DNA of 64,000 nucleotides from Diphasiastrum complanatum (lineage: Eukaryota > Streptophyta > Lycopodiopsida > Lycopodiales > Lycopodiaceae): contig MU832208.1 of NCBI GenBank assembly GCA_029204225.1, positions 1 through 64,000 on the forward strand, read 5' to 3'. A program made the position numbers and the translations under genes. This document shows positions 44,534 through 56,587 of this stretch, piece after piece. The notes below the pieces were generated by a model that worked only from the letters and a program-made list of their open reading frames with translations, was not told the origin of the DNA and ran no database searches. The stretch's first letter is position 1, and every line of letters begins with the position of its first letter.

Positions 44534-46003
44534 TCAATTTACAGCACATAGTGGTGGAAGATCCCAAGAATTCCACATGGCTTCTTGACTTTGATTGTCT
44601 ACGTTTATGTTAGACTCATGGTCTGGGGTCATTGTTTCTTGTTGGTCTATGTTGATACGTGCAGTCCACACGGAGTTGTTTGTTTTAGTAGATTGAGATG
44701 CACGTTGAGCATAAAAAGAGGGGGGTAGGGAAAGTGATGGTGATGACATGGCATTACGCGACAACAAAAGACACTCTTGAACACCATTCATGAGATAGAG
44801 AGATGCAGAGGATTGTCGCTCATACATCATGCGCTTGACATGCTCTCTCAATATAGAGCTCTCCTCATAATGATGGTTTGAGCTATCTGACGATTCATCT
44901 CTTGAGCTGGCAAAATCTAGTACTGGCAAGATCGGCTCATGTGGAAGGTCATTATTGAGACTTTTTGGCATGACAATGTCATCACAAATTTCGAAAGGTG
45001 ATTCAATGGGACAACGTGTGTCATCTAGAGAGGAGACATCACTATGTATGTCACTAGCATTTCCATATTGTGCATGTAGCATCTCATTATCCTGATGTGG
45101 GGATGTATCTAATGATGAACAAAAGTCGATCCGAGCACATGAGGGTAACTCTTTTCGACACAACAGTTGTGTGCTTCCAAGATGATCTTCTAAAAGGCCG
45201 CCAAAGTTATCCTCTTGAAACATAGAGGATCCATAATACCTCTCTCTATACATTTTCAGGAGGGTAAGAAGAGATTCTTGCTGCATCTTGCTTCCATCAA
45301 CATGGTGGTGGCTGTCATAGGCATAAGTAGAGTAGATCATAGGAGGTTGGATTTCAGCTGGAGGTGAGAGCTGCATCAGGGAAGTACTTCCACCAGATGC
45401 CAAATTCTGCTGAGGCTTGATCGAGGACGCTTCCACAACGCTGGGCTCTGTTGCCTTGGCCTTGGATGCGCTCATGCGACGGAGGTTGAGAAGACGTGCA
45501 GCCTTGGATGGCAGCAGAGATGCTCCTGAGGCGGTGGAGTTGGCAGGCAGGAAATTGGTGCGGGTGTTGGTGCCGCGGAGGAGGCATGCAGCCTCATCGT
45601 AGGCACGGGCAGCATCCTCGGCCCTGTCGAAGGTGCCCAGCCACAGCCGAATCTTTTGCGTTGTGTCTTTGATCTCCGCTACCCACCTCCCCGATGGGCG
45701 CTGCCTTACCCCCACAAATCTCTTCTTGCTTCTGCTCCCTTTCCTCCCACTGCCCTTGCCTGCCAATGCGGCCTGCTTCTCCCCCTTGGACGCCTTGACA
45801 CCCTTGCTGGGAATGCCTGAAGACACATCGGGTGATGAGGGCGTCGCCACAATCCCAACTGCAGAAATGCCTGATTTCGAGCAGCTCGTGATGGAGTAAT
45901 TCGCAGAACTACATATTCCGTCGCGATTGCTCGCAGCGCCATTGCTGCTGCTGAATGGGAATCGGCGATCCATACTCTGCTCTTCAGATTCGTATCTCAA
46001 CAC
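44534..46003 (-). CDS. AP2/ERF transcription factor, RAP2.11/ERN-like
   Basis: An intact single-exon frame of 489 codons. It encodes a nuclear DNA-binding regulator with one AP2 domain at about residues 94-151: [40 protein letters not shown] and [17 protein letters not shown]. The [12 protein letters not shown] start and LLRGxNTRTNF end are typical of the RAP2.11/ERN branch of ERF proteins rather than common ERFs or DREBs; Val stands where most ERFs have Ala (RWVAEI). A basic run [10 protein letters not shown] just before the domain is a probable nuclear signal. The N-terminus is Ser-rich; the C-terminal 330 residues are acidic and Ser-rich with no known domain, ending [13 protein letters not shown]. 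Met11 (45973) is an alternative start. GC content is higher over the AP2 region than in neighbours. Family members act in nutrient or symbiosis signalling in angiosperms; the role here is not known. Confidence 0.9.
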   Translation of the reverse strand: MLRYESEEQSMDRRFPFSSSNGAASNRDGICSSANYSITSCSKSGISAVGIVATPSSPDVSSGIPSKGVKASKGEKQAALAGKGSGRKGSRSKKRFVGVRQRPSGRWVAEIKDTTQKIRLWLGTFDRAEDAARAYDEAACLLRGTNTRTNFLPANSTASGASLLPSKAARLLNLRRMSASKAKATEPSVVEASSIKPQQNLASGGSTSLMQLSPPAEIQPPMIYSTYAYDSHHHVDGSKMQQESLLTLLKMYRERYYGSSMFQEDNFGGLLEDHLGSTQLLCRKELPSCARIDFCSSLDTSPHQDNEMLHAQYGNASDIHSDVSSLDDTRCPIESPFEICDDIVMPKSLNNDLPHEPILPVLDFASSRDESSDSSNHHYEESSILREHVKRMMYERQSSASLYLMNGVQECLLLSRNAMSSPSLSLPPSFYAQRASQSTKTNNSVWTARINIDQQETMTPDHESNINVDNQSQEAMWNSWDLPPLCAVN

Positions 46004-46029
46004 ACGACTCCTCCGCTCTTCAAATCAGC

Positions 46030-46350
46030 TCTAACCCACAGTAGAGAGATCACTATCACTCACTCTCCAGCAACGATCAGCTATTATCGGCTCTCTACAG
46101 ACTATCACTCGCTATTGGCAGCAGTCTACAGACTATCACTCACTCTACAGCAGCGATCAGCTATTATCAACAGTCCACAGACTCACTCACTCTCCAACAA
46201 TAATTTTCAGCTCTTATGAGCACTCCACAGGCTACCAATCACTCTCCAGTAAAAATTATCAAATCTTATGATCACTCTACAGACTATCACTCACTCTACA
46301 AACTATCTATTATGCACTCTCCATCAATGATCAGCTAATGATCCTCCTAC
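46030..46350. repeat. Degenerate CACTCTCCAGC/GATCAGCTATTATC repeats upstream of the ERF gene
   Basis: The block ACAGACTATCACTCACTCT recurs about six times with variants, alternating with CAGCGATCAGCTATTATC (46071, 46151) and weaker copies. Unit length is irregular, about 40-80 bases. It lies 30-350 bases upstream of the ERF start codon, in the probable 5' untranslated region or promoter. Confidence 0.8.
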
Positions 46351-46924
46351 ACTAAGAAGCTGACAAACCACCCTCCTAGCTACTGATTTTCATGCTACTC
46401 ACCACCAAAACTGGGGCTATTTCTCCCTCTTCTTCCTTTTCCTCGCTATTTCTCTCGCCTGATCTGCCAACAATGAACTTCTCCCTCGCACGGCAGCCTT
46501 TCTAGTAGCGATGGGCAGAAAGGGTTGAAAAGAAGGAAAATAACAAAACACTTGAGGAGGCACCTGAAGACGCCAAGTGGCAGCCTCAGAGAGATAGAAT
46601 CCCGGGGGACCAATCATGGTGTCTGAGTCCCTCTTTGGCCTTTTTCTTGTTGGAAGTAAGCCACCAACCAATAGGTGCTCACAAAAAGCTTTTTTTTTCA
46701 ACTATCCAAATTTTTCCCCCTTTCATAATTTGACGGGAATTATGCAGAGCAAAACCCATCAACAATAGTCGTCGTTCAATAAGTCGTGAGCTCATTTGGA
46801 TTTTGTTTCAAGCTCATTTGGATTTTGTTTCCTCTTTGTGATATTCCGACATGTGGTGAGTTGATGTATCATGCTTCAATTGGGGTCACCCACCCACGTT
46901 CAATTCTCTGCACCAACAAGCATG

Positions 46925-46977
<53 letters not shown>

Positions 46978-46979
46978 AG
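46351..46979. other. ERF upstream region with a duplication and (CT)n
   Basis: No coding feature. AGCTCATTTGGATTTTGTTTC is repeated in tandem at 46789 and 46811 (period 22). A (CT)n run occupies 46932-46973, about 930 bases upstream of the ERF start, which reads GA on the gene's strand. Confidence 0.6.
46932..46973. repeat. (CT)n microsatellite upstream of the ERF gene
   Basis: About 42 bases of uninterrupted CT. GA-type repeats can bind GAGA-binding BPC proteins in plants, but there is no direct sign of function here. Confidence 0.95.
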
Positions 46980-49900
46980 GGTTTAATTCCAATGCAGTAT
47001 AGATATGAGAACATACAAGATAATTAAGCCTTTCATTCTAAGAAGGGACATGCTTTTCAAGCCCATCATGGCCACAAGAACGACCAAGTATATCTTAAGT
47101 AGGTAAAGAAGAACACAAACTTACCATGTAAAAACAAGATGTCTCCATGATTTTTAAACCATGGAAAACCTCAGACCTCGAAGCCTTGCACAATTTGAGA
47201 AACTAGGCTAATGGATAGTAAAAGTGACCTACATGATTTTTTGCCCCATGAAAAAGTGCTATTTCCAAGGTTTGAGAAACAATTCGTAAGGTCGGTATCA
47301 AACATTGGAAAAAGCCCCCCTATCGAGCTTTGCATTGTACAAGAAACTCATTGGTGCTTAAGTGCAATAGGGTTTTTTAAAAGCCAAAGGTTGAAAACTT
47401 ATCTGACTTAATTTCAATCAATTGAAATTATAGTATTTTGATATTTAGGTTACTTTCATCTCGACTTTGTTTGTAGGGCGACAGTGCATTTGTTGTTATG
47501 CCAAAGATTTGATATCGCAAAACTTAGAAGGAAGTACATTTCTCCATTGGATTGTGAGATGAGCATAGCACTTTTAGAACACAAGATTTGAGCAACAACA
47601 TGATATTGGACCGCATAAAACCATGACCAACTTTAATTTGCCACTCCCATCGGAAGAATCAAGATAAGAGTCAAAGAGAAAACTTATAAACCTACAAAAT
47701 TCTGCCACTAAGGTATGCTAGTTTTGTTTGTTGTAATGTAAAAAAGCATTGAAAACTTGCACATTGAAATATATGTCTAGAGATATAAAGTTGGTAAACT
47801 TATCACCTACAAAAGGGGCAAAACATGCACATTTTCAAAACCTACAAATTATTTGTTTAAGATAGGTCAATTTCCATTTTGGTAGGTTTATTATTAAGAA
47901 TAAATGATTTTTCTTGAGCACTAGTGTTAATCACCAAAAGCCAATAGTATCCATTAGTGTCCAATAGCCAGTCAGTGAATTTCAATTTTGATATGCCAAT
48001 TTTGTAGGTAATAAAAAAGTAATTGTCTCAAGATGAAAAGGATTTAATTTTTTCTAGTCAAATTGTGATAGGAAATTGATGGAAGTTGAAGGTTAGAAAA
48101 GAAGAGAAATGGTTATGTTGGAAATGGGACGAAAATGGTTCTCGAAGAAAAAAAAAAAACTTGAGCTTTATTAGATAATTATTTAAGCTCTCAAATTAAG
48201 CCACAGAAAGAGGATCCACCCTATGGGACTTTGTCGATCATGACAAATGCTCAAAGTAGCATATCCATGCAAACCCAAAATTGAAGATACACATTAACAT
48301 TTTGTATGACATATTGAGTATCATGTTGAATGACGTATTGAGTGTGTGGTCCCTTGTCACAATGATAAGTGTCCCCAAGAAAGAGATACACACCGTATCT
48401 CATAGTTTACAATTCTGGCATAATTTTGCAAAACTCTCCTTGTACAAGTCCTTGTCTCAATTATGCACAATTGTTAGACCTTTAAGTATTGTGATTTTAT
48501 GCATTGTAGTCCTTGTCTCACTTCTTTGAACTTAGCTTGGCCTTCCAAGTATTCCATTTGGAGGGCGATCAAAGTCTCAATAATCCGACTACCAAATATG
48601 AACTACATCATTGTCATTTTGCACACAACAAAATTTGGCCTTCTTGTCATCCCTTGTTGAATCCAAGTGGAGTGAAGACTAGCATGGGTACAAAATTATT
48701 GTTATTCTCCATTCCAATACTACCAGAATTGTCAATTTAAATCATGCACTAATTTATGACTTTACAAAATCAATATTTTTGAGAGAAAACAAACAAAATC
48801 TACATTCCATCTTTGAATTGCAAAAGAGTTTCACTTTTGTTTTATGTTGAAGAAAGAATGTTCAAAGCCCAATATGTTTGTTAAAAAAATATGAACTTTC
48901 ATCCCTTTAAGCATACTTGTTTTGATCTTGTATATCTATGTGAGCTCAAGTGTGATATAACTCCATCCCTTGAAGTCAAGCCATCCAACAATCCCTCCGA
49001 CATGTTTTCTCTTCTAGGTCCTTATTTGTGTGCTGAAATTGGAGTCGAGCCTCGACATCATGGAGAGGAAAGGAGGCCTAACCAGCTTATTACTTATTGA
49101 AGAACTCTTTAAGCCAATCATTTACTATAACAGTTGGTGTCTATTTGTCATACAAAACCATTTTACAGAGTTTGCAATTCCCATCTTGACAAAAGAATGA
49201 AAGGCATGTGTCCAGTCACCGTAATGTAGATTGAGACATTAAAATTCTAGGTAACATGTTTTTTTGGGGGTAGCTACCATGGGTGGTATTCACATCCATG
49301 CAAAATGCTTAATCAATGAATGATTAGAAAGTGATGGAGGTCTCACAAATAAGCATAAACTATTAAAATAATGACTTAAAATCAATTCAAATCTAGCTTG
49401 CCTTGGCAAGAGCTCCACTTGTCGCAAGGATTTATGATCAAACTTAAATCTGATGGTGTAGCCACCTACCAAGACCTAGAAATTAAATGTTTTTAGCTTT
49501 CCATCAAGTCATAAATCACCATACATTGAAAGTGCAAATAGTGTAGAAACAACACCACAAAGTAATGTCTTGAAAAGTTATAAGATTAATGTACACAAGC
49601 ATGCTACAGATCATAAAAAATTATCACACAGAAAGCTTGTAGTTAAGGAGTAATCACAAGACGCATAACTCTGAAAACAGTGCATTTGAAAATTATCTAA
49701 GCTAGAGCACAAAATATATGTCATTAACATGGCAACTAAAACAATAGCATGGATGGAAACTCAATTTTACATTGTTTTGGATCTCTCGAGCCCCAATGAT
49801 GAGTAAAATTGAGATTTTCCTTCATGAATAGTTTTGGTCTATCATTTGCTTGATGATTGCCATTGGAATATGGTTTTTTGTAATCATTAGAAGGTTTGGA

Positions 49901-50779
49901 TGGTGATGGTACAATACACATGCTACAGCAGGCCGTACATCCACACTTGGGAGGGATTTTGCATGATTTTGGAGCCAATTTGTGGAGTTGCTAGAAATCA
50001 ATAGATTGATTTCTTACCTAGCTATTGGATATTGTTTGGACCTTAATTAGGTGCTTTCTCCATAATTTCTAGGATCAATTGAACTTATTTTGCTGAATCC
50101 AAGAAATGAGCTATAAATCATGCTGGATAATAGATTTTGATGCAATTCAAGCATATGATTGTTGTCTAGACATAATCTATGATTAGCACCTTCAATTTTT
50201 TATGTAATTGAGTGAAGAGGGATCGAATGGAATTTTATTTATAGTTCTATTAGCTTCAAAATCCGAGTTGAGGTCATCTCTTATCAATTGGATCAAAATA
50301 GCAACTTTTTTTTGTGCTTCCTTCTTTTTGGTGCTACTCGATTTGTGGAGTCCATCACAAAGAATAATTTTCAATCATTCAATAGGAAGGTAGATCACCA
50401 TTCTTGGTGCTGTAATAGGTCGTTCTTAGGCATATTAAGGTCCTTGAAAGTCATTTTTAGGGTCAGCCCAAGATTTTTGAAAAGTACTCATCATATATTG
50501 CAATTCTAGATAAGATTGTGATCACTTTTGCTTGTTTTGGTGAAATAGTTTGGATTAATTATTGCATAGTGATTCAACCTGTTATAGGAATGATTTGAAG
50601 AGGCATTTATGTGCATTTGATTCCTTTTGGTTCAGGTCAGATGAATCCAAGTATCTTGTGAAGTCGAGATCAAGTAGGAGGCAATTCTACATCCAATTTT
50701 TACTCCAATTCAAGCTAGTTTCCATTTTTCTTGTTTCAAATAGATTTGATTTAGCTCAAAATCAAGTAGGATCTTGTTG
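46980..50779. other. Gene-free stretch
   Basis: AT-rich DNA with only short open frames and no domain recognised on either strand. The last part (about 50000-50779) lies upstream of C4 gag and may be decayed LTR and leader, but no ends could be matched. A Cys-rich short frame at 49736-49978 (minus) is not supported as a gene. Confidence 0.5.
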
Positions 50780-52029
50780 AGAGGTCAAGGTTTGATTCTT
50801 CTTAAGTCCCTAAGTAGTGGGATAGCTAGATTTTGATTTTGCATCCATTTTTTCTGATCAAGCTCTTGACTAGAGAGAGATGGCTTCCATAAATGCATAT
50901 CTCTTAGATCCAAATGATAGATTGAATGCTTCTAATTACTCTATTTGGAAGCTAAGAATGGAGTCTATTCTTGTTTTTCAAGATCTATTGGAAATTGTGA
51001 GTAATGAATTGCATGAGCCCATTCACACTCAAGAAGCTACACAATACAAGAAGAGATGCAAGATTGCTCTCCATTGTATTAAAATGAATTTAGCAAAGGA
51101 GTTTCTTAAGGAGGTAGGTGCTTGCACCTCGGCTCAAGAAGCATGGGAAACTCTTCAATATATGAATCTAAGAACACTTCAAGGTTGCTATCCTTGAAGA
51201 ACCAAATCCTTCCATGCTTCCAAGCCAAGGGAGAGAGTGGTCATTCATATGTTTTGAGAGATTTAAACAAGGAGCTTGCTTACATAGGATATTCTATTAA
51301 GGAGTGTGAACTTGTTCATTTGATTTTGAATAAACTAAGTGTGTCATTTTGCTAACTTGGTGCACGGCTAGGCAATCATGGGCAAATTGCCCTCTCTTGA
51401 AGATCTCCAAGGAGTCCTCATGTCCGAGGAGAGTAGGAGAACACACATCAAGTCGAGGATGGAGAAACTCTCTCTCAATGATGGAGGTGACACGGCCCTT
51501 TTCATCAAGGGCAAAAGAAAATCCAAAGGCAAAGGAGGTGCATTCAAGAAGAACCAAGTCAAGGTGAAGATCAAGAAGGATCTTCAACTCCAAGCTCAAG
51601 CAAGCCCAAGAAGGATAAGTCAAAGATCAGAGCTACTTTTGTAGCAAGATGGGGCATTATGCCTTTGAGTGCTTCAAGAGGAAGCAAGCTCAAAGTCAAG
51701 CAAACCTACACCAAGAAGAGCAAGAGAGTTCACATGAAGACTCTCTCATGATGTCAAGTTTTTCATCTTCAAGAATGGGAGAAGACCCTTGGTGGATAGA
51801 TAGTGGGGCTAGCTCCCACACGACAAGTAAGAGGGACTATTTTTCAACTTTCTCAGCTTATGATGGTCCTATCAAGTCAATTTTTACATCAAATGATTGT
51901 GCTTGTAAATTAGAAGGAGTAGGATCAATACCTTTATGCTTGGGATCTCCAAAGAAGATCAAGATAGATGGTGTACTTTACATTCCTAGCATCTCTAAGA
52001 ACTTACTTAGTGTAGGGCAAAACTTCTAA
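50780..52029 (+). pseudogene. C4: leader, gag and protease fragment of a copia element related to C2
   Basis: The leader phrase AAGTCCCTAAGTAGTGGGATA precedes a start at 50880: MASINAYLLDPNDRLNASNY and SIWKLRMESILVFQDLLEIV, closely parallel to C2 gag, with the Trp that C2 has lost. A frameshift near 51170 separates CKIALHCIKMNLAKEFLKEV from NKELAYIGYSIKECELVHLI. A one-base deletion at the zinc knuckle (about 51631) shifts the frame before YFCSKMGHYAFEC. The protease is WWIDSGASSHTTSKRDYF, and the frame closes after SISKNLLSVGQNF. Sequence homology stops at about 52030: no integrase, RT or LTR. Confidence 0.85.
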
Positions 52030-52165
52030 GTCTATCAACCATTACTTTAGCTATAGCTTTGAATTTTTGTGTAGTTTTCTTTCTCTTCCTCAACAAATTG
52101 AGCACTAATTTGTTTTTAGGATGTTGATTTAAATAAAACAAAACTAAAATGGCTTTTTAGGATGT
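52030..52165. other. Junction between C4 and C5
   Basis: Short AT-rich stretch with the direct repeat TTTTTAGGATGTTGATT (about 52113 and 52154), possibly a scar of the joining event. Confidence 0.5.
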
Positions 52166-53825
52166 TGATTGGAGCAGTGGAGAAAAATCCTTTTTTTCTT
52201 AATGATGAAAAGACAAGGTCATTACCCTCAGCAATTAAGTGCCTCAGTTGCTTTATAAACATCCTTACTAAAAGGTGTTCTAGTCATCTTGCCTTTAAGA
52301 CAGGATTCACATGTAGTTCGAATATCTCTACTTTTGATTTCGACTCCTTGAATTCTCTGACTTTTATTGGCTTGGTACAAGGCTTCCATGTTCATGTGAC
52401 ATAGCCTCTTGTGCCATAGTACATTTGCCGATTCCTGAGTTTGATTGATTGTTCGATTCGAGTTCGAATTTTCAAGTGATATAAATTTCCTTCTCTGTTG
52501 CCTTTAGCAACCAGGTTATCAGAATCTTCCTCGAACAGTTGACAAGAGTTCTTCGTGAAGATTACCTTCATGCCTGTATTGACTATCTTTGCAACAGATA
52601 GAAGATTTTTATCAAGAGTAGGGACATAGAGAACTTCCTCCAGTTTCTTGTCTCCCTAGTCTGTGTCTAGTCATAATACACCAGTTCCATCAACCACATG
52701 TTTAGAACCGTCACCAAGTATAATGAATCTCGAATAATTTGTCTTCTTATACTCAGACAAAATTTTTTTCGAGGAAACAAAATGTGAGGTGGCTCTCGAA
52801 TCAAGTACTACTTCTCGAATTGAATTAGATGAACAACATAGATCAGTACTAATATAAGCTGCTGAATTCCTTGTTGCCCTGTCTTCTGTTGCTCTAGAGC
52901 ATTCTACTTTGTCTTCGACATAGTTTGAATCTGAAGGTTCACTTCAATTCTCTCCGTTTGGTTTCTAGAATTCTGATAACAGTCTACTGCTGCATGACTC
53001 CGTTTATGACAATGAACGCATTCAATCTTTGGATTTAACCAACACTTTTTTTCTATGTGACCTGATCTTCTGCATATGTTGTAGATCTTCTTATCACCAA
53101 AATTCTTCTGTTGTTTCCCAGACTGTTGTTCATTAGTCTTAGACTCATTCTTCTTAGATGACTCCCTCTTAAACTTAGACTTCTTAGAAGATTTATTCTT
53201 TTGAGTAAATACAGCATTTTCTGAATCACCATTGTCATCATAGCGTTCACAAGCTTCTAATTCCTCCTTAACTCCGTCTATTTCCTTTTGAAGTGCCATT
53301 GTCGCATCTTTCGCCAATAAGTTTAAGTTGTGTGGAATGACCTGGGTAGGGCTCGAAGAAAATAACTAAGTTTATTTTCCTTAGAAATTGTATTTTTTGT
53401 ACCATAATTCTGCAAGGAAATAAACTGATCTTTAATCTTTCGTACGAATGTGTTCAAGTCTTTGTCTTTCCACTGTAGGTAAGTTAATTGGTCTTCCAAG
53501 AAATGATCTGATTACGAGATCGAGTTTCATTCTTGGTTTGCAATTCTTTCCATAAATCCTTTGTGTTTGAAATTGATGTAAGATCTAGCATTATATTGTC
53601 ATGCACTGAAGACGCAATAATTGCTATAGCTTTGTCATTTTTTAAACTCCATTGAAGTCCTTTGTCAGGAGTAGCTCCTGGCTTCTCCTCAATTGGTTCT
53701 ACCCATTGCCATAGACCTTCGCCCTTCAACAAGAGTGAAGTCTTTAATTTCCAAATCAAGTAGTTTGAATCTTCTGGGTCCAAGATTGTAGTGATCTTAG
53801 GTTGAATATTGGTGATCGATGACAT
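52166..53825 (-). pseudogene. C5: gag, protease and start of integrase of a copia element
   Basis: The start is at 53825: MSSITNIQPKITTILDPEDS, NYLIWKLKTSLLLKGEGLWQ and LDLTSISNTKDLWKELQTKN. After frame breaks at 53490 and 53320 come a Lys/Ser-rich segment, a zinc knuckle YNICRRSGHIEKKCW (Cys expected in first place is Tyr), and a second, CVHCHKRSHAAVDC. The protease VLDSRATSHFVSSKKI carries Asp-Ser-Arg instead of Asp-Ser-Gly. Then LYVPTLDKNLLSVAKIV and the zinc-domain region (GNLYHLK) follow, decaying out at about 52170. No integrase core or RT is present. Confidence 0.8.
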
Positions 53826-53927
53826 CTTTTAATTCTGAATAAGCTCCAGATAGCGGCTTACTGATGGATGTATGAAGAATGTTGAGAGGAATGCAAAGAT
53901 ACCACTGTATCAACTTTAATTCTGTAT

Positions 53928-53939
53928 GCTCTGATACCA
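53928..53939 (-). other. Primer-binding site of C5, initiator tRNA-Met type
   Basis: TGGTATCAGAGC on the minus strand, one base from the LTR end at 53941, about 100 bases upstream of the gag start. Confidence 0.88.
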
Positions 53940-54500
53940 CTGTAGGAAAAATAGTAATTATTCTTCCACAGATAACACGATGCAAGTTTGAATAAATCAA
54001 ACTAATATCAGTGTCTTCAATCGCGATTGTATCTGATCTATGTACTAATAGAACAATATTAGTTCTGATTGAATATACGTGCGGAAGTTATATGTGGAAG
54101 TAAGAGATAACTTAAGACAATTTAGACAATTTAGACAATAAGAAAATATTGATCAAAAATGAATTTTTATAACTCTGAATTTGATTCATCAATATACATC
54201 TCTTGTTGTCTTATCTCGCTGTTGTGTCTCTAATTGAGTGAGCTACAACGATTAGTGCACATGTATTTATATTATTACATGCCAGGTCCTTTGGCCTTTT
54301 ATTTACAGGTCTTTTGGCCTTTTAATGCTATAATAGTAGATATCTAACCGTTTATGACGGTTGATATTCAAATAGACGCTTTGTTTTCAGACTCGAATAA
54401 ACTCTGTTCGTGAATAATTTGTGATGGTTTATCTCTTCATCTTAGCTTCGTATTTAGTGAATTGTTTACGACACTTGTCTCTTCATGACATTTTTGTCTT

Positions 54501-54517
54501 TCGCAAATTGTTTGCGA
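54501..54517. repeat. Perfect hairpin, TTG loop (copy 1)
   Basis: TCGCAAA-TTG-TTTGCGA: seven paired bases around a three-base loop. Confidence 0.85.
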
Positions 54518-54618
54518 TAGATGACAATTCTTGAGTTTGAAGAAGAAATCTAGAATATTTCACAAACTGTTCGAGATAGTTTCACGAAAGGTGAGCTTAA
54601 AAAATAGTCTAGAAGATT

Positions 54619-54635
54619 TCACGAATTGTTCGTGA
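54619..54635. repeat. Perfect hairpin, TTG loop (copy 2)
   Basis: TCACGAA-TTG-TTCGTGA: same length and loop as the hairpin at 54501, with paired changes in the stem. A weaker copy, TCACAAA-CTG-TTCGAGA, is near 54559. Confidence 0.85.
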
Positions 54636-54953
54636 CAAATTAGCAAAAACCGAGGCTTGAACAAGAAACAGGAAAATTTCATGACAAGATTCTGTTTGCA
54701 AATCTTTCGAGCTTTAACAAGAAAGCCACGAGCTTCTACAAGAAACTGTTTCGCGAATCTTTCGAGTTGACTGCAAGACAAATTTTGTGAATCCTTCGTG
54801 AATCTTTTCGAGTTGGTCACGAATAGAAATGTTTCGAGTTCGTGTTCGTTTCTTTTTCATCCTTTGTCAAGCAAATTGTGCGCTTTGTTAGTAGAATCAA
54901 GATCTGTCTGATCAGTTGTTCTACAACATTTTCCATCTAATTTGACTGTCCCT

Positions 54954-55577
54954 TGTATTGGAATTCGATGCTCAGCCTCAAATCCATTCATTAATGAGCA
55001 TCCTGAAAAACCAGAAAACAGAAGGCTTGAATTTCTGAGCATAAGACAGGAAAATTCAGGATCAAACTTTCTAGAATTTTTTGATACCGTATTGACTCGA
55101 AAAATCCTATTTTTTTTTAGTCATTGTAATTTTTGATACAATGTAAATTTTGATACTATCGGTTAGAAATCCGATTCGCGAAAATTCTGCCTACTTTATT
55201 CATTCAGGGGCGATTGTAATAAATGAGGCAGTTAGCAATAAATGCTAATTAGATATTTAACAAGAAGAAGATATTTTGTAATAGACCTTTAAGCTATGGA
55301 TAGGAAGTTAGTTAAGTAATAATCTTCATCAAAAAACTTCTTCTGGTTTTTGAGTTTCTGTAGCCAGCATTATCACGCTCAACAAGTTGAAGTTATTACT
55401 TCGAGCAGTTGTACTCATTGTTAATATTAATCACAGTGTAATTCTCAGTCTCACTACTGTATTGGTTCATTGAGCATTTGTCTAAATCATTCAATTTGAA
55501 TATTCTGCTATTGTTTGTGGCGCTTCCGATTCTACACCAAGCTCGCTCATCAACTTTCACTCATTCCTGCTGATTCA
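54954..55577 (+). repeat. 5' LTR of C6 (3' end approximate)
   Basis: Begins TGTATTGGAATTCGATGCTCAG and ends near TGCTGATTCA, five bases before the primer site. Its first ~35 bases match the start of the inverted 3' LTR at 58104-58070 (TGTTGGAATTTGATGCTCAG), which identifies both as one family. Confidence 0.7.
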
Positions 55578-55582
55578 CTAAA

Positions 55583-55598
55583 TGGTATTAGAGCGGGC
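55583..55598 (+). other. Primer-binding site of C6, initiator tRNA-Met type
   Basis: TGGTATTAGAGCGGGC; one base in the first twelve differs from the usual TGGTATCAGAGC. Confidence 0.8.
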
Positions 55599-55711
55599 AT
55601 TTCAGTAATGTGTTTTTTATTGCGGATTATAATCTTGTTTCTATCAAGACAACGTTTTAGCAAGCAATATTCCGAAAACATTATTACTACCAACGATCTC
55701 AGTTAGCCAGA

Positions 55712-56587
55712 ATGGATCTGTCTTCTTTAAGCAGGAGACTCGATGGAGGGAACTATCATCTCTGGAAGCTCAAAATGAAGTCATGCTATTAGCCAACGAA
55801 CTATGGGACGTTGTTGACAGCACAGAAGTCAAGCCAGAAGGTGATGCATCCATTATCACTAAATGGACACTGAGAGATAGCAAGGCATTTGCCATGATCA
55901 CTCTCAATATCAAGGATACATAGATAATTTACATACGTAATGCTTAGACAGCCAATGATGCATGGGACATTCTAGCAATTCTGCATGATATCAGAGATGT
56001 TACTTCTAAGTTACATTTGAGGAAGAAATTCTTCAACCTGAAGATGTCTGAAGCAGAAACTGTTACAAGTCATATCAACACTTTCAAAAATCTTATGGAG
56101 CAAATGGCTGCAATTGGCTCAGTCATTGAAGATTCCAATGCTATTATGACTCTACTATCGAGTCTTCCTGAAGCCTATGAAAACTGGGCCATGATAATTT
56201 TGACCCAAGAGCAAATTACTCTATCAAGAGCAATTTTGATGCTTCTACAAGAGGAAATCAAAAAATCTACATCCTCCTCAGACTCAGGGTCGGATCCTCA
56301 AGTTCTATATTCAAAATTAATCAAAAGTTTAGATCCAAAAAGAAGTGCAATATGCAGTCTAAGTTGAATTTTGACTCAGGATTGAATTTTGGCTCTGGAT
56401 CGAATTCTGGCTCAGGTTCAAATTTGAACACTTCATCTTTCCAAACAAAGCAGAAACTATTCAGCAGATACTGCAAGAGAACTGGACATGAAATCAAGGA
56501 CTGCAGAACTTTAAAATTCAACAATGAGAAGAAGAAGCAGTTCCAACAACAAGCACATAGTGCTTCAACTAGTTTTTTGACCCAGTA
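55712..56587 (+). pseudogene. Gag of C6
   Basis: Starts MDLSSLSRRLDGGNYHLWKL then KMKS, and after a one-base shift LANELWDVVDSTEVKPEGDA and KWTLRDSKAFAMITLNIKDT. Stops lie near 55921 and 55948. An open stretch follows (RKKFFNLKMSEAETVTSHIN, LMEQMAAIGSVIEDSNAIMT, LPEAYENWAMIILTQEQITL), then after a frame change a Gly/Ser-rich linker and a zinc knuckle SRYCKRTGHEIKDC, in which the first Cys is Ser. UBN2-type copia gag. Confidence 0.85.

Larger units (their letters stand above)
53941..54925 (-). repeat. 5' LTR of C5 (outer end tentative)
   Basis: The inner end is fixed by the primer site (plus strand TGTAGGAAAAATAG). The outer end is placed at CTACA (54921-54925) because it mirrors TGTAG, but no target duplication or second LTR is available. 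It is about 985 bases. Inside is a zone (54440-54850) rich in short inverted repeats built on TCACGAA/TTCGTGA and TCGCAAA/TTTGCGA. Confidence 0.6.

Noticed and set aside
45354-45942. Additional frames on both strands within the ERF gene
   Set aside because: They overlap the GC-rich AP2-coding region and have no domain content of their own.
49736-49978. Short minus-strand frame starting MAPKSCKIPPKCGCTACCSM, resembling a small Cys-rich protein
   Set aside because: 80 codons only, no signal peptide, atypical Cys spacing and no similar copy; more likely chance or part of a decayed copia flank.
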